DNA of 64,000 nucleotides from Chitinophaga arvensicola. GTDB taxonomy: Bacteria > Bacteroidota > Bacteroidia > Chitinophagales > Chitinophagaceae. Each line of letters starts with the position of its first letter. Positions within the stretch are counted from its first letter, which is position 1. The notes under the pieces were generated by a model. The model was not told where the DNA came from. It was given only the letters and a program-made list of their open reading frames with translations, and searched no databases. The position numbers were made by a program, and so were the translations under genes. Shown in pieces: positions 9,176-16,512 of the stretch. The stretch covers positions 1,764,979 to 1,828,978 of the forward strand of contig NZ_FOJG01000002.1 of NCBI RefSeq assembly GCF_900110835.1, read 5' to 3'.

Positions 9176-9976
9176 ATGTCGCTATTTATTACATCATTGA
9201 ATTCGGGGAGCAACGGGAACTGTTATTATATCGGGAATGACAGCGAAGCGGTGTTGGTGGATGCAGGGATTTCCTGCCGGGAAACGGAGAAGCGGATGAC
9301 CCGTCTTGGACTTTCCATGACCAAAGTAAAAGCGATTTTCATTTCACATGAACATATTGATCATATCCGGGGTGTAACCGTGCTGGCTAAAAAGTACCGG
9401 TTGCCGGTGTATATTACCCAGGCCACGATGGTGCATGGCGGTCTTACCCTGGAGCAGCAGCTGGTCATGTCTTTTACCCCTTATGAGCCGGTACAGATAG
9501 GTACCTTATCGGTGACGGCCTTTCCCAAACATCATGATGCCTCTGAGCCACATAGTTTTATTGTGGCTGGCAATGCTGTTACGATCGGGATATTTACAGA
9601 TATAGGAGCGCCCTGCGAGCATGTGATCCGTCATTTCCAGCAATGTCATGCTGCTTTCCTGGAAGCAAACTATGACGAAGAAATGCTGGATAAAGGCCGG
9701 TACCCTTACTATCTGAAAAAACGTATCCGTGGCGGGAAAGGGCATTTATCCAATAAACAGGCCCTGGAAATATTTACCACTCACCGGCCTCCGTTTATGA
9801 GTCATCTCCTGTTAGCGCACCTTTCCCGTGATAATAACAGTCCGGCACTGGTACAAGAGCTGTTCGACCAGCATGCCAACGGCACTGAGATCGTAGTGGC
9901 TTCGCGTTTTGAGGAAACCGCAGTCTACCGCATTATTGCACAGCAGATCTGCGAAGTTCTGCCACAGAATGATTAA
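9176..9976 (+). CDS. MBL-fold metallo-hydrolase, WalJ/YycJ-like
   Basis: A 266-residue metallo-beta-lactamase-fold hydrolase. The N-terminal block SLNSGSNGNCYYIG followed by VDAGISCRETEKR and the dinuclear metal motif HEHIDH (HxHxDH) are typical of the YycJ/WalJ branch, along with later metal ligands in FPKHHDASEP and FTDIGA. Family members have been linked to nuclease activity and cell-wall or DNA-repair coordination; the exact substrate is not known. It is divergent from lgt, and its promoter lies in a 30-base gap if the long lgt start is used. Confidence 0.87.
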   Translation: MSLFITSLNSGSNGNCYYIGNDSEAVLVDAGISCRETEKRMTRLGLSMTKVKAIFISHEHIDHIRGVTVLAKKYRLPVYITQATMVHGGLTLEQQLVMSFTPYEPVQIGTLSVTAFPKHHDASEPHSFIVAGNAVTIGIFTDIGAPCEHVIRHFQQCHAAFLEANYDEEMLDKGRYPYYLKKRIRGGKGHLSNKQALEIFTTHRPPFMSHLLLAHLSRDNNSPALVQELFDQHANGTEIVVASRFEETAVYRIIAQQICEVLPQND

Positions 9977-10098
9977 CCCCTTCTACACCGGATTCCCCTT
10001 TCCGTTTTCCTGATTATTACGCGAAGTGCCGCCCCTGCTGCATTTCGAAGTGCTGGCATGTTTTATGGCTGATACCAGGTACACTTAAAAAAATTACC

Positions 10099-10560
10099 AT
10101 GGAAACGATAAATGCAACTGCCACTAATGAGGTATTAAATGATCTGATCGCTATCAACAACGATCGTATCGTAGGTTATGAAAAAGCACTCAAAGAATTG
10201 ACTGCTGAAAATGCTGACCTGAAACCCATTTTTTCCGAAATGATTGCAGAAAGCCATCAGTTGAGGAATGCGCTGGGAAGCGAAGTACAGGCTAACGGAG
10301 GCACCATGGAAGCAGGTACGACTGCCAGTGGTAAAATATACCGCGCCTGGATGGATGTAAAAGCAGTATTCACCGGTCACGACCGCCATACCATTTTATC
10401 CAACTGCGAAGCAGGAGAAGATGCTGCACAAAGAGCCTATAAAGATGCGATCGATCATGAGCATCTGCCAGCATTTATCAAAGAACTGCTGACGCTCCAG
10501 AAAGCAGAACTGCGGGCCTCACATGACAAAATAAAAGGCTTACGCGACCAGGCTAAGTAA
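10099..10560 (+). CDS. PA2169-type four-helix-bundle protein (DUF2383)
   Basis: A 153-residue, soluble, wholly helical protein. The pattern of NDLIAINNDRIVGYEKAL, a central GKIYRAWMDVKAVFTGHDRHTILSNCEAGED and a terminal helix matches the ferritin-like PA2169/DUF2383 family. Such proteins are often stress-induced; carboxylate ligands for a di-metal site are suggested by the conserved E and H residues but no reaction is established. It stands alone, with its own terminator just downstream. Confidence 0.85.
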   Translation: METINATATNEVLNDLIAINNDRIVGYEKALKELTAENADLKPIFSEMIAESHQLRNALGSEVQANGGTMEAGTTASGKIYRAWMDVKAVFTGHDRHTILSNCEAGEDAAQRAYKDAIDHEHLPAFIKELLTLQKAELRASHDKIKGLRDQAK

Positions 10561-10582
10561 ACAACCAGCATATCATCAACCT

Positions 10583-10620
10583 TGCAGCAGGCGTCATCGT
10601 ATGTCTGCTGCATTTTTATT
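10583..10620 (+). terminator. Intrinsic terminator after the DUF2383 gene
   Basis: An eight-base stem (TGCAGCAG / CTGCTGCA, 10583-10590 and 10605-10612) with a 14-base loop is followed by a T-rich stretch. It overlaps the first possible ATG (10601) of the next reading frame, which argues that the Crp-type gene starts at 10664 instead. Confidence 0.8.
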
Positions 10621-10663
10621 TTATTTGGACGAATGCCTATCTTACAGGCAAATAGTTGCCCAT

Positions 10664-11272
10664 ATGAATCAAACTTTGCCCGCCTGGTATGATCGTCTCA
10701 TGAAAAAATACCCGGTGGTGACAACCGCTGAATGGCTGCTGCTGGACAGCATTGCCACTGTAAAACATATCAAAAAAGGCGATTCATTTTTACGCTACGG
10801 AAAAGTAGCCCGTTATTCTGCCTTTGTGATATCCGGCCTGTTTAAATTCACCATTGTGGATGAGGAAGGAAATGAAAAAATAGTCAAGTTTGGCTTTGCA
10901 GATGATTTCCTGGCCAACTGTGAAAGTTATAATAAAAGAGCACCTTCCGCCATCAGCATTGTGGCCATGGAAGACGCAGTGGTACTGAGAATCAATATCA
11001 AGAAACTACAGCCATTGTACGACCTGCACATGAACCTCCTGCATGTAAACCTGCAATTGTACCAGGAGTTGATGGAGCAGCAATCGGAACACCAGTATAT
11101 CCTTTCTTTAAAAACACCCTTGCAGCGATATAAGTTCCTGCTGGAGCGCCGGCCTGCGATTATACAAAAAATATCACTGACAAATATTGCGCGTTACCTG
11201 TATACCAGCCGGGAAGCCCTGAGCAGAGCGCGTTTGTTCCTCCTGGATCGTACCCGCAACTTTTGTGACTGA
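10664..11272 (+). CDS. Crp/Fnr family transcriptional regulator
   Basis: A cyclic-nucleotide-binding-fold regulator of 202 residues from the ATG at 10664. An upstream ATG at 10601 lies inside a terminator hairpin and adds an unnatural leader. Seen: the beta-roll sensor domain (IKKGDSFLRYGKVARYSAFVISGLFKF, then FGFADDFLANCESY), a long dimerisation helix (LHVNLQLYQELMEQQSEHQY) and a C-terminal helix-turn-helix, SLTNIARYLYTSREALSRAR. The effector pocket lacks an obvious cAMP signature, as in most Bacteroidota members. A perfect TGTGA-N6-TCACA palindrome overlaps its stop codon and precedes the neighbouring hydrolase, which it may control. Confidence 0.88.
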   Translation: MNQTLPAWYDRLMKKYPVVTTAEWLLLDSIATVKHIKKGDSFLRYGKVARYSAFVISGLFKFTIVDEEGNEKIVKFGFADDFLANCESYNKRAPSAISIVAMEDAVVLRINIKKLQPLYDLHMNLLHVNLQLYQELMEQQSEHQYILSLKTPLQRYKFLLERRPAIIQKISLTNIARYLYTSREALSRARLFLLDRTRNFCD

Positions 11273-11279
11273 GATCACA
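11264..11279. promoter_or_regulatory. Perfect Crp/Fnr-type operator TGTGA-N6-TCACA
   Basis: TGTGA (11264-11268), six bases, then TCACA (11275-11279) is the canonical Crp box. It overlaps the Crp-type stop codon and lies about 22 bases before the hydrolase -7 element. A second, overlapping inverted repeat, TGACTG/CAGTCA, spans 11266-11283. Confidence 0.65.
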
Positions 11280-11300
11280 GTCATTGAGCCTACCTCCTGC

Positions 11301-11308
11301 TAGCTTTG
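11301..11308 (+). promoter_or_regulatory. TAnnTTTG -7 element of the hydrolase gene
   Basis: TAGCTTTG, 13 bases before the ATG at 11322. No TTTG is present at the -33 spacing; the Crp-like palindrome occupies that place, which suggests activator dependence. Confidence 0.6.
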
Positions 11309-11321
11309 TATCAAAAAAGCA

Positions 11322-12023
11322 ATGAAACAAAGCATGATCCTACTGCATGGACTTTTCGGCGGATTAAGCAACTGGGAAGGGGTAGTCAGTCATTTTCAGG
11401 CGCGTTACAATATACATATTCCTGCACTTCCTATTTACGAGGCACCTGCCGGCGATCAGCTGGATTTCCTCGTTACTTTTCTCGAAAATTATATCCGGGA
11501 GATGGAGTTGCAACAAGTCATCCTGGTAGGCAATTCACTGGGCGGACATGTAGCCATTCTATATACCCACCGTTATCCGGAGCGGGTATCTCAATTAATC
11601 CTGACCGGGAGTTCCGGCTTATACGAAAATACCAGTATGGGCAGTTATCCCAAACGGGGTAATTATGCGTATATCCGGGAAAGAGTGGCGTATACTTTTT
11701 ATGATCCTGCGGTGGCCACTGATGCGTTGGTAGATGAGGTATTCAGTACTACCACCAATGCCCGCAAATGCTTCAGCATTGTACGTATGGCAAAGTCGGC
11801 ACAACGCAATTATGTAGCGGATCTGCTGCCTCATATTCCTACGCCCGTATTACTGATCTGGGGGAAAGATGATAAAATAACTCCGCCGGAAGTAGCCGAA
11901 GAATTCAGGCGCTACCTGCCGCAGGCCACGCTGGTAATGCTGGCAGCCTGTGGTCATGCTCCTATGATGGAGCGACCGGCGGAGTTTAATAAAGTGTTGG
12001 AAGCGTTCCTGGAAGCGGTTTAA
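11322..12023 (+). CDS. Alpha/beta hydrolase
   Basis: A 233-residue alpha/beta-fold hydrolase with a complete catalytic triad: nucleophile Ser72 in GNSLGG, acid D184 in GKDDKITPP and H212 in CGHAPMMERP. The oxyanion loop is HGLFGGLSNW near the N-terminus. No signal peptide, so cytoplasmic. It most resembles the MhpC/BioH-like group acting on small esters or C-C bonds; the substrate is unknown. It is preceded by a Crp-family gene and a Crp-like box, and its end overlaps the convergent DUF4349 gene by four bases. Confidence 0.88.
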   Translation: MKQSMILLHGLFGGLSNWEGVVSHFQARYNIHIPALPIYEAPAGDQLDFLVTFLENYIREMELQQVILVGNSLGGHVAILYTHRYPERVSQLILTGSSGLYENTSMGSYPKRGNYAYIRERVAYTFYDPAVATDALVDEVFSTTTNARKCFSIVRMAKSAQRNYVADLLPHIPTPVLLIWGKDDKITPPEVAEEFRRYLPQATLVMLAACGHAPMMERPAEFNKVLEAFLEAV

Positions 12024-12886
12024 CTTTTACGCAGCAATACTTTGCGGTAGCCGAACCAGCCCAGTGCAGCGGCTAAGAGGAAAGGCCACAGCTGAATAAA
12101 GAAGAGCAGGATATTACGGAAAACATCGGCGCCGGTGCGCAGGGCAACGAGCAATTCCGTACCAAAACCTGCGCGGGTGAGGCGTTCCGGGTTGACTACA
12201 ATTTGTTCATCGGTGATCCGTGGCTGGAACAACTGGACGGTGAAAGTAGAATAGTTCACATCATCATTGATCTGGAGATTATCCATCTGCCGGTCGATGA
12301 TCTGCTCTGCTTTCTGGTCTTTGTACTGCACCACATCGAGGGTAGTTCCTTTCTTTGCGGGGGCTACTTTTGCGAGTTGTGCTTCCTGTTGTTCGTGTTG
12401 TTCTTTCTTCAATGCATTAGCCAGGTATTTCAGGGTCATGTCCTGGTCTTTAACTACGCGGTGATCAATATACGCAGCATTGATGGTGAGTGCATTCACT
12501 ACAGAGTCGAGGTGTTCTACAGGTACTTTCAGCGTAATGTTTGCAATAGGCGTGTACAACTGCACCTGCTTTACTGAGTCGGCTGTGTAAGGCAGATTGA
12601 ATTGTTGAACTGATTCGTTTTGCAGGTTACTTTCTACTACGATTCCGCCGAGGCGTGTTACGAGTTGCTCCATGCTGGAAGTGGCTGCAAACACGTTGTT
12701 GACGCGGCACCGGACGTCGGCAGATTTTACTCTTTTGCGGGAAGCAGAATTGATTTGGGTAATGTCGTTGGATAAAGAGGTGGAATCAGCAGTAGCTGCA
12801 TAGTCTCTCATCTCTTTACTGACATTTGACTGGCAGGCACACAGCGCCAGCAGGGGAATCCCCAGGTAATGGAATGAAAAGCGCAT
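12020..12886 (-). CDS. DUF4349 lipoprotein
   Basis: A 288-residue lipoprotein: signal segment with LLALCAC (Cys18 likely lipidated), then the DUF4349 body (RVKSADVRCRVNNVFAATSSMEQLVTRLGGIVVES) with a central charged coiled coil (LANALKKEQHEQQEAQLAKV) and a C-terminal transmembrane segment (ILLFFIQLWPFLLAAALGWF) ending in a short basic tail. Family function is unknown. The two-ended membrane attachment suggests an envelope-sensing or scaffold role, which is inference. Convergent with and overlapping the hydrolase gene. Confidence 0.85.
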   Translation of the reverse strand: MRFSFHYLGIPLLALCACQSNVSKEMRDYAATADSTSLSNDITQINSASRKRVKSADVRCRVNNVFAATSSMEQLVTRLGGIVVESNLQNESVQQFNLPYTADSVKQVQLYTPIANITLKVPVEHLDSVVNALTINAAYIDHRVVKDQDMTLKYLANALKKEQHEQQEAQLAKVAPAKKGTTLDVVQYKDQKAEQIIDRQMDNLQINDDVNYSTFTVQLFQPRITDEQIVVNPERLTRAGFGTELLVALRTGADVFRNILLFFIQLWPFLLAAALGWFGYRKVLLRKS

Positions 12887-12962
12887 AACAGAAGAATTTA
12901 ACCTTTATACGCCGGTCACCGAAAAGGTAACCTTTCTAAAATGTTAAAATGATGACACCTGC

Positions 12963-13451
12963 TCAGATATAGCGTTGCAGGTAAATCGGTTTTAAGAAGT
13001 AGTAGTTATTCAGGGGTTTGTTGTCGAAGAGATCACCATCATCAAAATAGAATCCATTGGTAAATTCCGTTTTTGAGTTGAGTTGTATTTTACCGGTGCT
13101 ATGTTCTACTATAAAATATACGGGGATGATGATATAATACTTACCGCTTTTGCCAGTGAATTTATTCCATCGTATGTCCAGTTCCTGTAAGCGGAACAGT
13201 CTTGGTTTAAGATTTCCGGCAACATTGGTGGAACAATCCAGCTTTATAATTTCTCCTTTATCAATTTCTGCTTTGAGGGAAAAAGCAAGGCTGGTGGCTC
13301 CCCCTTTCAGGGGAATAAGGGCGGTATCCATAAACCTGCTTATCTGCTGATAACTATCATTGAAAGCGGGGGTTTGCTGGGCCTTGGAGCTAACACCTGA
13401 AATAAGAATGCCTATGCTGAGGAAAATGATATAGAAACAGTTAAATCTCAT
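12963..13451 (-). CDS. Hypothetical exported protein
   Basis: A 162-residue protein that I do not recognise. It has a clear Sec signal peptide (residues 1 to about 26, ending SSKAQQ) and then a small beta-rich domain with FRLQELDIRWNKFTGKSGKYYIIIPVYF. No catalytic motif stands out. The pattern fits a small periplasmic or secreted protein of the TonB-C-like or DUF type seen in Bacteroidota. It lies 76 bases from the DUF4349 gene on the same strand and may share its transcript. Confidence 0.7.
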   Translation of the reverse strand: MRFNCFYIIFLSIGILISGVSSKAQQTPAFNDSYQQISRFMDTALIPLKGGATSLAFSLKAEIDKGEIIKLDCSTNVAGNLKPRLFRLQELDIRWNKFTGKSGKYYIIIPVYFIVEHSTGKIQLNSKTEFTNGFYFDDGDLFDNKPLNNYYFLKPIYLQRYI

Positions 13452-13609
13452 GATATCAGTTTTTCATCTGTAATAACGTTAACGCCTATCCTGTTTTTGG
13501 GCATAGTTAAGTTACGATTTCTTCCGGCTAAAAAGATCGCAGGCGGGGAAAAAATTCATTTTTATTGAATCGTATGGGGTTGTATATAGCAGGTAAATAA
13601 TATTTAAGC

Positions 13610-13643
13610 ATTGTCTTTCTCAGCAGATACTGAGAAAGACAAT
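13610..13643 (-). terminator. Strong hairpin, probable terminator of the membrane-protein gene
   Basis: A perfect 14-base inverted repeat (ATTGTCTTTCTCAG, six-base loop, CTGAGAAAGACAAT) lies eight bases past the stop of the minus-strand gene ending at 13651. The downstream T tract on that strand is weak and mixed, so termination may be partial. Confidence 0.65.
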
Positions 13644-13650
13644 CGCACGT

Positions 13651-14457
13651 TTATATTTTTACGGGGATGGGTACTGCTTTCAATTTCTTTCGGTGCAGGT
13701 AGTGTGCAATGGCTATTTCGGCCAGTGGTATTGCAAGGATGAGCAGGAAGGTAATGAGTACGCCTTTTTGCAGGCCTTTCAGGAACAGATCTACCTGGAT
13801 GACTGCTATATTCAAAAACAGGCCGCCCTGGATAATGGAAATAAGTTTTGTTTCCATCAGGGCTTCGCTTGTGCCCTCTCCGAGTTTTAGTTTATCCGAA
13901 AGAAAGGCAGCGATGTATTTCTTCATCAAAGCGGCAATGCCGGCTCCTTTGGTTGTGCGCAGCATGAATGCGGCGAGTTGGCCTCTTGCACCCGATTGGG
14001 ACGCATGTTGTTCCAGCGTACTGCCGTAAACGTTATATACCAATGCGCCTACGGTATCAACCACCTGGTTGGTGGTCATCTTTGTAAGTGCAGAAGGCCG
14101 GCCATCGGGATCACGGAAGAGGGACTGTACTGCAGCAGAAGCCTGCTGGTCAAATACGGAGGGTATATGTTTCGCATATACTTCCTGGTGTGCTTTGATA
14201 TCCTTCCGGAGACTGTTAAAAAATCCCCATTTAAAGGCAAAAAATCCGGCGAGCAGTGGCAACAGTACAAAATAGGTGTAAGCTACAAAGCGGAGGATCT
14301 TACTGGAGCGGGGTACCAGGATGAATTTGCGGAGTACGATGACCAGGATTACTGCGACGATAAAAGCGATCAGGCCACTTAAGAATGCGCCCCACATAAA
14401 TTTAGCGGGGTTCGTAAATTCTCCGACGAGATTAAAGTAGTTAACAACGGATTTCAT
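13651..14457 (-). CDS. Hypothetical multi-pass membrane protein
   Basis: A 268-residue protein I cannot assign to a family. It shows two closely spaced transmembrane segments near the N-terminus (about 23-43 and 58-78), a soluble middle part with a helix-rich region (residues about 90-200) and one or two more hydrophobic segments at about 205-255, ending in a basic tail. No enzyme motif. It sits alone between a hairpin and the TetR regulator, reading away from the latter. Confidence 0.7.
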   Translation of the reverse strand: MKSVVNYFNLVGEFTNPAKFMWGAFLSGLIAFIVAVILVIVLRKFILVPRSSKILRFVAYTYFVLLPLLAGFFAFKWGFFNSLRKDIKAHQEVYAKHIPSVFDQQASAAVQSLFRDPDGRPSALTKMTTNQVVDTVGALVYNVYGSTLEQHASQSGARGQLAAFMLRTTKGAGIAALMKKYIAAFLSDKLKLGEGTSEALMETKLISIIQGGLFLNIAVIQVDLFLKGLQKGVLITFLLILAIPLAEIAIAHYLHRKKLKAVPIPVKI

Positions 14458-14634
14458 GGGCGGTTAATTATTTTTCAGGCCGCAATATAATAAAAAGGCC
14501 GGGATGGGCTTTAAAATGTGATACTTGATCAGATGAAAAGGGCTGAACCGATATTTTCAGCAACTGGTATGGAACAACATCTCCTCTCCCCTTTTTTGTA
14601 ATAATTTGGAGAAATTAAAAAAAGGATTACTTTT

Positions 14635-14655
14635 ACATACCAAATGGTCGGTTTT
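14635..14655. promoter_or_regulatory. TetR-type operator, site A
   Basis: ACATACC...GGTCGGTTTT overlaps the region just before the preferred ATG (14657) of the TetR gene. It shares ACATACC and GGTCGG with site B (15325-15345), and ACC, TCGGTTTT with site C (15404-15424). This points to autoregulation. Confidence 0.6.
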
Positions 14656-14656
14656 T

Positions 14657-15262
14657 ATGAATGATTCCAGAGAGTTAATATTGAATACTTCTCTGAAACT
14701 CTTTTTGCAGAAGAGTTTTAAAGAAGTAACCATGAAAGAGATTGTTGCCGGAACAGGGATGTCTAAAGGGGCGTTCTACCATTATTTCAGTAGCAAGGAG
14801 CAGGTATTTGAAGAAGTGATCCGTTTTTTTTACGGCGGTATTATGGCGGTGGATTATAGTTCTTTCCCGAAAGACTCCCTGCGTGACTTCTATCATGCTT
14901 ACCTGCATCATATGGACAAGCAGATGAGAGAGGAGAAATTTCTCACCGATAAGAACGGCAACAGCGAATTCAATATGAATTACTACCTGCTTATTTTCGA
15001 TGCCATCAATATATTCCCCGGCTTCCGCGCAGAGCACCTGGAACGGCAGAAAGCCGAGTTACGTGCCTGGACGGAAATGGTGAAGATTGCCAAAAAGAAA
15101 CAGGAAATCACCTCGACACTGAGCGACAACATTATTGCCCGGTTGTTTATCTATTCAGGCGATGGTATCGGGATCAATTACATTGTTTCCGATTCAGTGG
15201 AGAAGATAAGAAAAGAACTGCTGGCACTCTGGGATGCGTTGTATCTGACGTTGAAAGGTTGA
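14657..15262 (+). CDS. TetR/AcrR family transcriptional repressor of the efflux operon
   Basis: A 201-residue regulator, starting at the ATG at 14657. A TTG at 14606 gives a longer frame, but its extra residues cross the operator-like site. The N-terminal TetR helix-turn-helix is plain: ILNTSLKLFLQKSFKEVTMKEIV, then GMSKGAFYHYFSSKEQVF. The C-terminal ligand-binding domain is divergent, as usual. The gene precedes the EmrA/EmrB/TolC genes on the same strand, is closed by its own terminator and is surrounded by three copies of one operator-like sequence. It is therefore the likely local repressor, responding to an efflux substrate. Confidence 0.9.
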   Translation: MNDSRELILNTSLKLFLQKSFKEVTMKEIVAGTGMSKGAFYHYFSSKEQVFEEVIRFFYGGIMAVDYSSFPKDSLRDFYHAYLHHMDKQMREEKFLTDKNGNSEFNMNYYLLIFDAINIFPGFRAEHLERQKAELRAWTEMVKIAKKKQEITSTLSDNIIARLFIYSGDGIGINYIVSDSVEKIRKELLALWDALYLTLKG

Positions 15263-15287
15263 TGATATCTGGGAGAAATGAATAACA

Positions 15288-15316
15288 AGCGTGTTTTAAG
15301 GACACGCTATTTTTTC
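15288..15316 (+). terminator. Intrinsic terminator after the TetR gene
   Basis: AGCGTGT (15288-15294), seven-base loop, ACACGCT (15302-15308) followed by ATTTTTT. It separates the regulator from the efflux operon. Confidence 0.85.
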
Positions 15317-15324
15317 TACTTAAA

Positions 15325-15345
15325 ACATACCGACTGGTCGGATTT
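15325..15345. promoter_or_regulatory. TetR-type operator, site B
   Basis: ACATACCGACTGGTCGGATTT contains a CCGAC-TG-GTCGG palindrome and lies upstream of the emrA-like gene. It is the most symmetrical of the three sites. Confidence 0.65.
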
Positions 15346-15403
15346 AAATAAATAGCAAAGATTTTAAACAAGCCATCATACTTCCCTTTTTTTTAACTAG
15401 AAA

Positions 15404-15424
15404 ACAAACCGGTCGTTCGGTTTT
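15404..15424. promoter_or_regulatory. TetR-type operator, site C
   Basis: ACAAACCGGTCGTTCGGTTTT, with AACCG/CGGTT symmetry, lies 25 bases before the emrA-like ATG (15450). It is in position to block the operon promoter. Confidence 0.6.
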
Positions 15425-15449
15425 AAATGTCAACATGTAAATTAATTTT

Positions 15450-16511
15450 ATGAAAAAGAAGTCCATCAAATTGCTCCTTATTTTGCTGGTAGTGGTAATC
15501 GCTGCGGGCAGTGGTCTTTACTTCTGGTGGAAAGCCGGCGCCTATACCTCTACCGATAATGCGCAGCTCGACGGCGATATTGTTACCATCCGCTCCAGCG
15601 TGGCCGCCTACATCGATGCCGTGCATTTCTCCGATAATCAGCCGGTGAAGAAAGGTGATACGCTCGTGTTGCTGAACACCACCGCCCTGGAAGCCAAAGT
15701 GCAACAAGCCATGGCCTTGCTGGAAAATGCTTCGCAAAACCTCAGCGCCGCCGATCTGAAGGCACTGGCCAGCAGTCAACATGCCAGTGCATCCATGCAG
15801 AGCGTGGCCTCAGATAAACAAACCATTGCCGCTACCACTGCCAACCTCGCCAAAGCGCAGAAAGACCTGGATCGTACCACAGCTCTGCTGCAGATCAGAG
15901 CTACTACCCAGGAACAGTATGAAGCCGCCAAAACCACCCTGCTGCTCGCAAAAGCTGACTATGAAAAAGCAGTGAACCGCGAACAGAGTACCCGCACCAC
16001 TTCCCAGGAACTGGAAACGCAGGCCAAAGCAGAACACCAGCAGATCTCTGCTACACAGGCACTCGTAAAACAACGACAGGCGGAACTGAAGCTGGCACAG
16101 GATGAATTGAGCCATGCGTATGTGACGGCGCCCTTCGACGGCTTTGTCACCAAAAGAGTGATCAAAGAAGGGCAATACATCAGCGCCGGACAAACCCTAT
16201 GCGCTATTATTGACACCCGTCATCTCTGGGTCACTGCGAATGTCAAAGAAACGGAGCTTCGTAAAATAAAAACCGGTCAGCCGGTGCAAATCACGCTGGA
16301 TGCATATCCTGAAACACCATTTTCTGGCCATGTAGCCTCCTTTACCGGCGCCACCGGTGCGAAATTTTCGTTGCTGCCACCTGATAATGCCACCGGTAAT
16401 TTTATTAAGATCACGCAACGTTTTCCCATCCGCATCACGCTTGATCCCAGCGATAAAGGAAACAGCCTGTTTCCTGGCCTGAGTGCATTTGTGAAGATTA
16501 ATATCCAATAA
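15450..16511 (+). CDS. HlyD/EmrA family membrane-fusion protein
   Basis: Periplasmic adaptor of a tripartite pump, 353 residues. One N-terminal membrane anchor (about 7-27), a biotinyl-lipoyl-like half motif with TSTDNAQLDGDIVTIRSSV, a long coiled-coil hairpin rich in Ala/Gln/Lys (about 75-200), the second lipoyl half (LSHAYVTAPFDGFVTKR) and a beta-barrel domain with FPIRITLD. The order and length fit EmrA. It links the MFS pump encoded one base downstream to the TolC-like channel encoded after that. Confidence 0.92.
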   Translation: MKKKSIKLLLILLVVVIAAGSGLYFWWKAGAYTSTDNAQLDGDIVTIRSSVAAYIDAVHFSDNQPVKKGDTLVLLNTTALEAKVQQAMALLENASQNLSAADLKALASSQHASASMQSVASDKQTIAATTANLAKAQKDLDRTTALLQIRATTQEQYEAAKTTLLLAKADYEKAVNREQSTRTTSQELETQAKAEHQQISATQALVKQRQAELKLAQDELSHAYVTAPFDGFVTKRVIKEGQYISAGQTLCAIIDTRHLWVTANVKETELRKIKTGQPVQITLDAYPETPFSGHVASFTGATGAKFSLLPPDNATGNFIKITQRFPIRITLDPSDKGNSLFPGLSAFVKINIQ

Positions 16512-16512
16512 C

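Noticed and set aside
10601..10663. Upstream start for the Crp/Fnr gene
   Set aside because: The ATG at 10601 lies inside the terminator hairpin of the preceding gene and adds residues not typical of the family.
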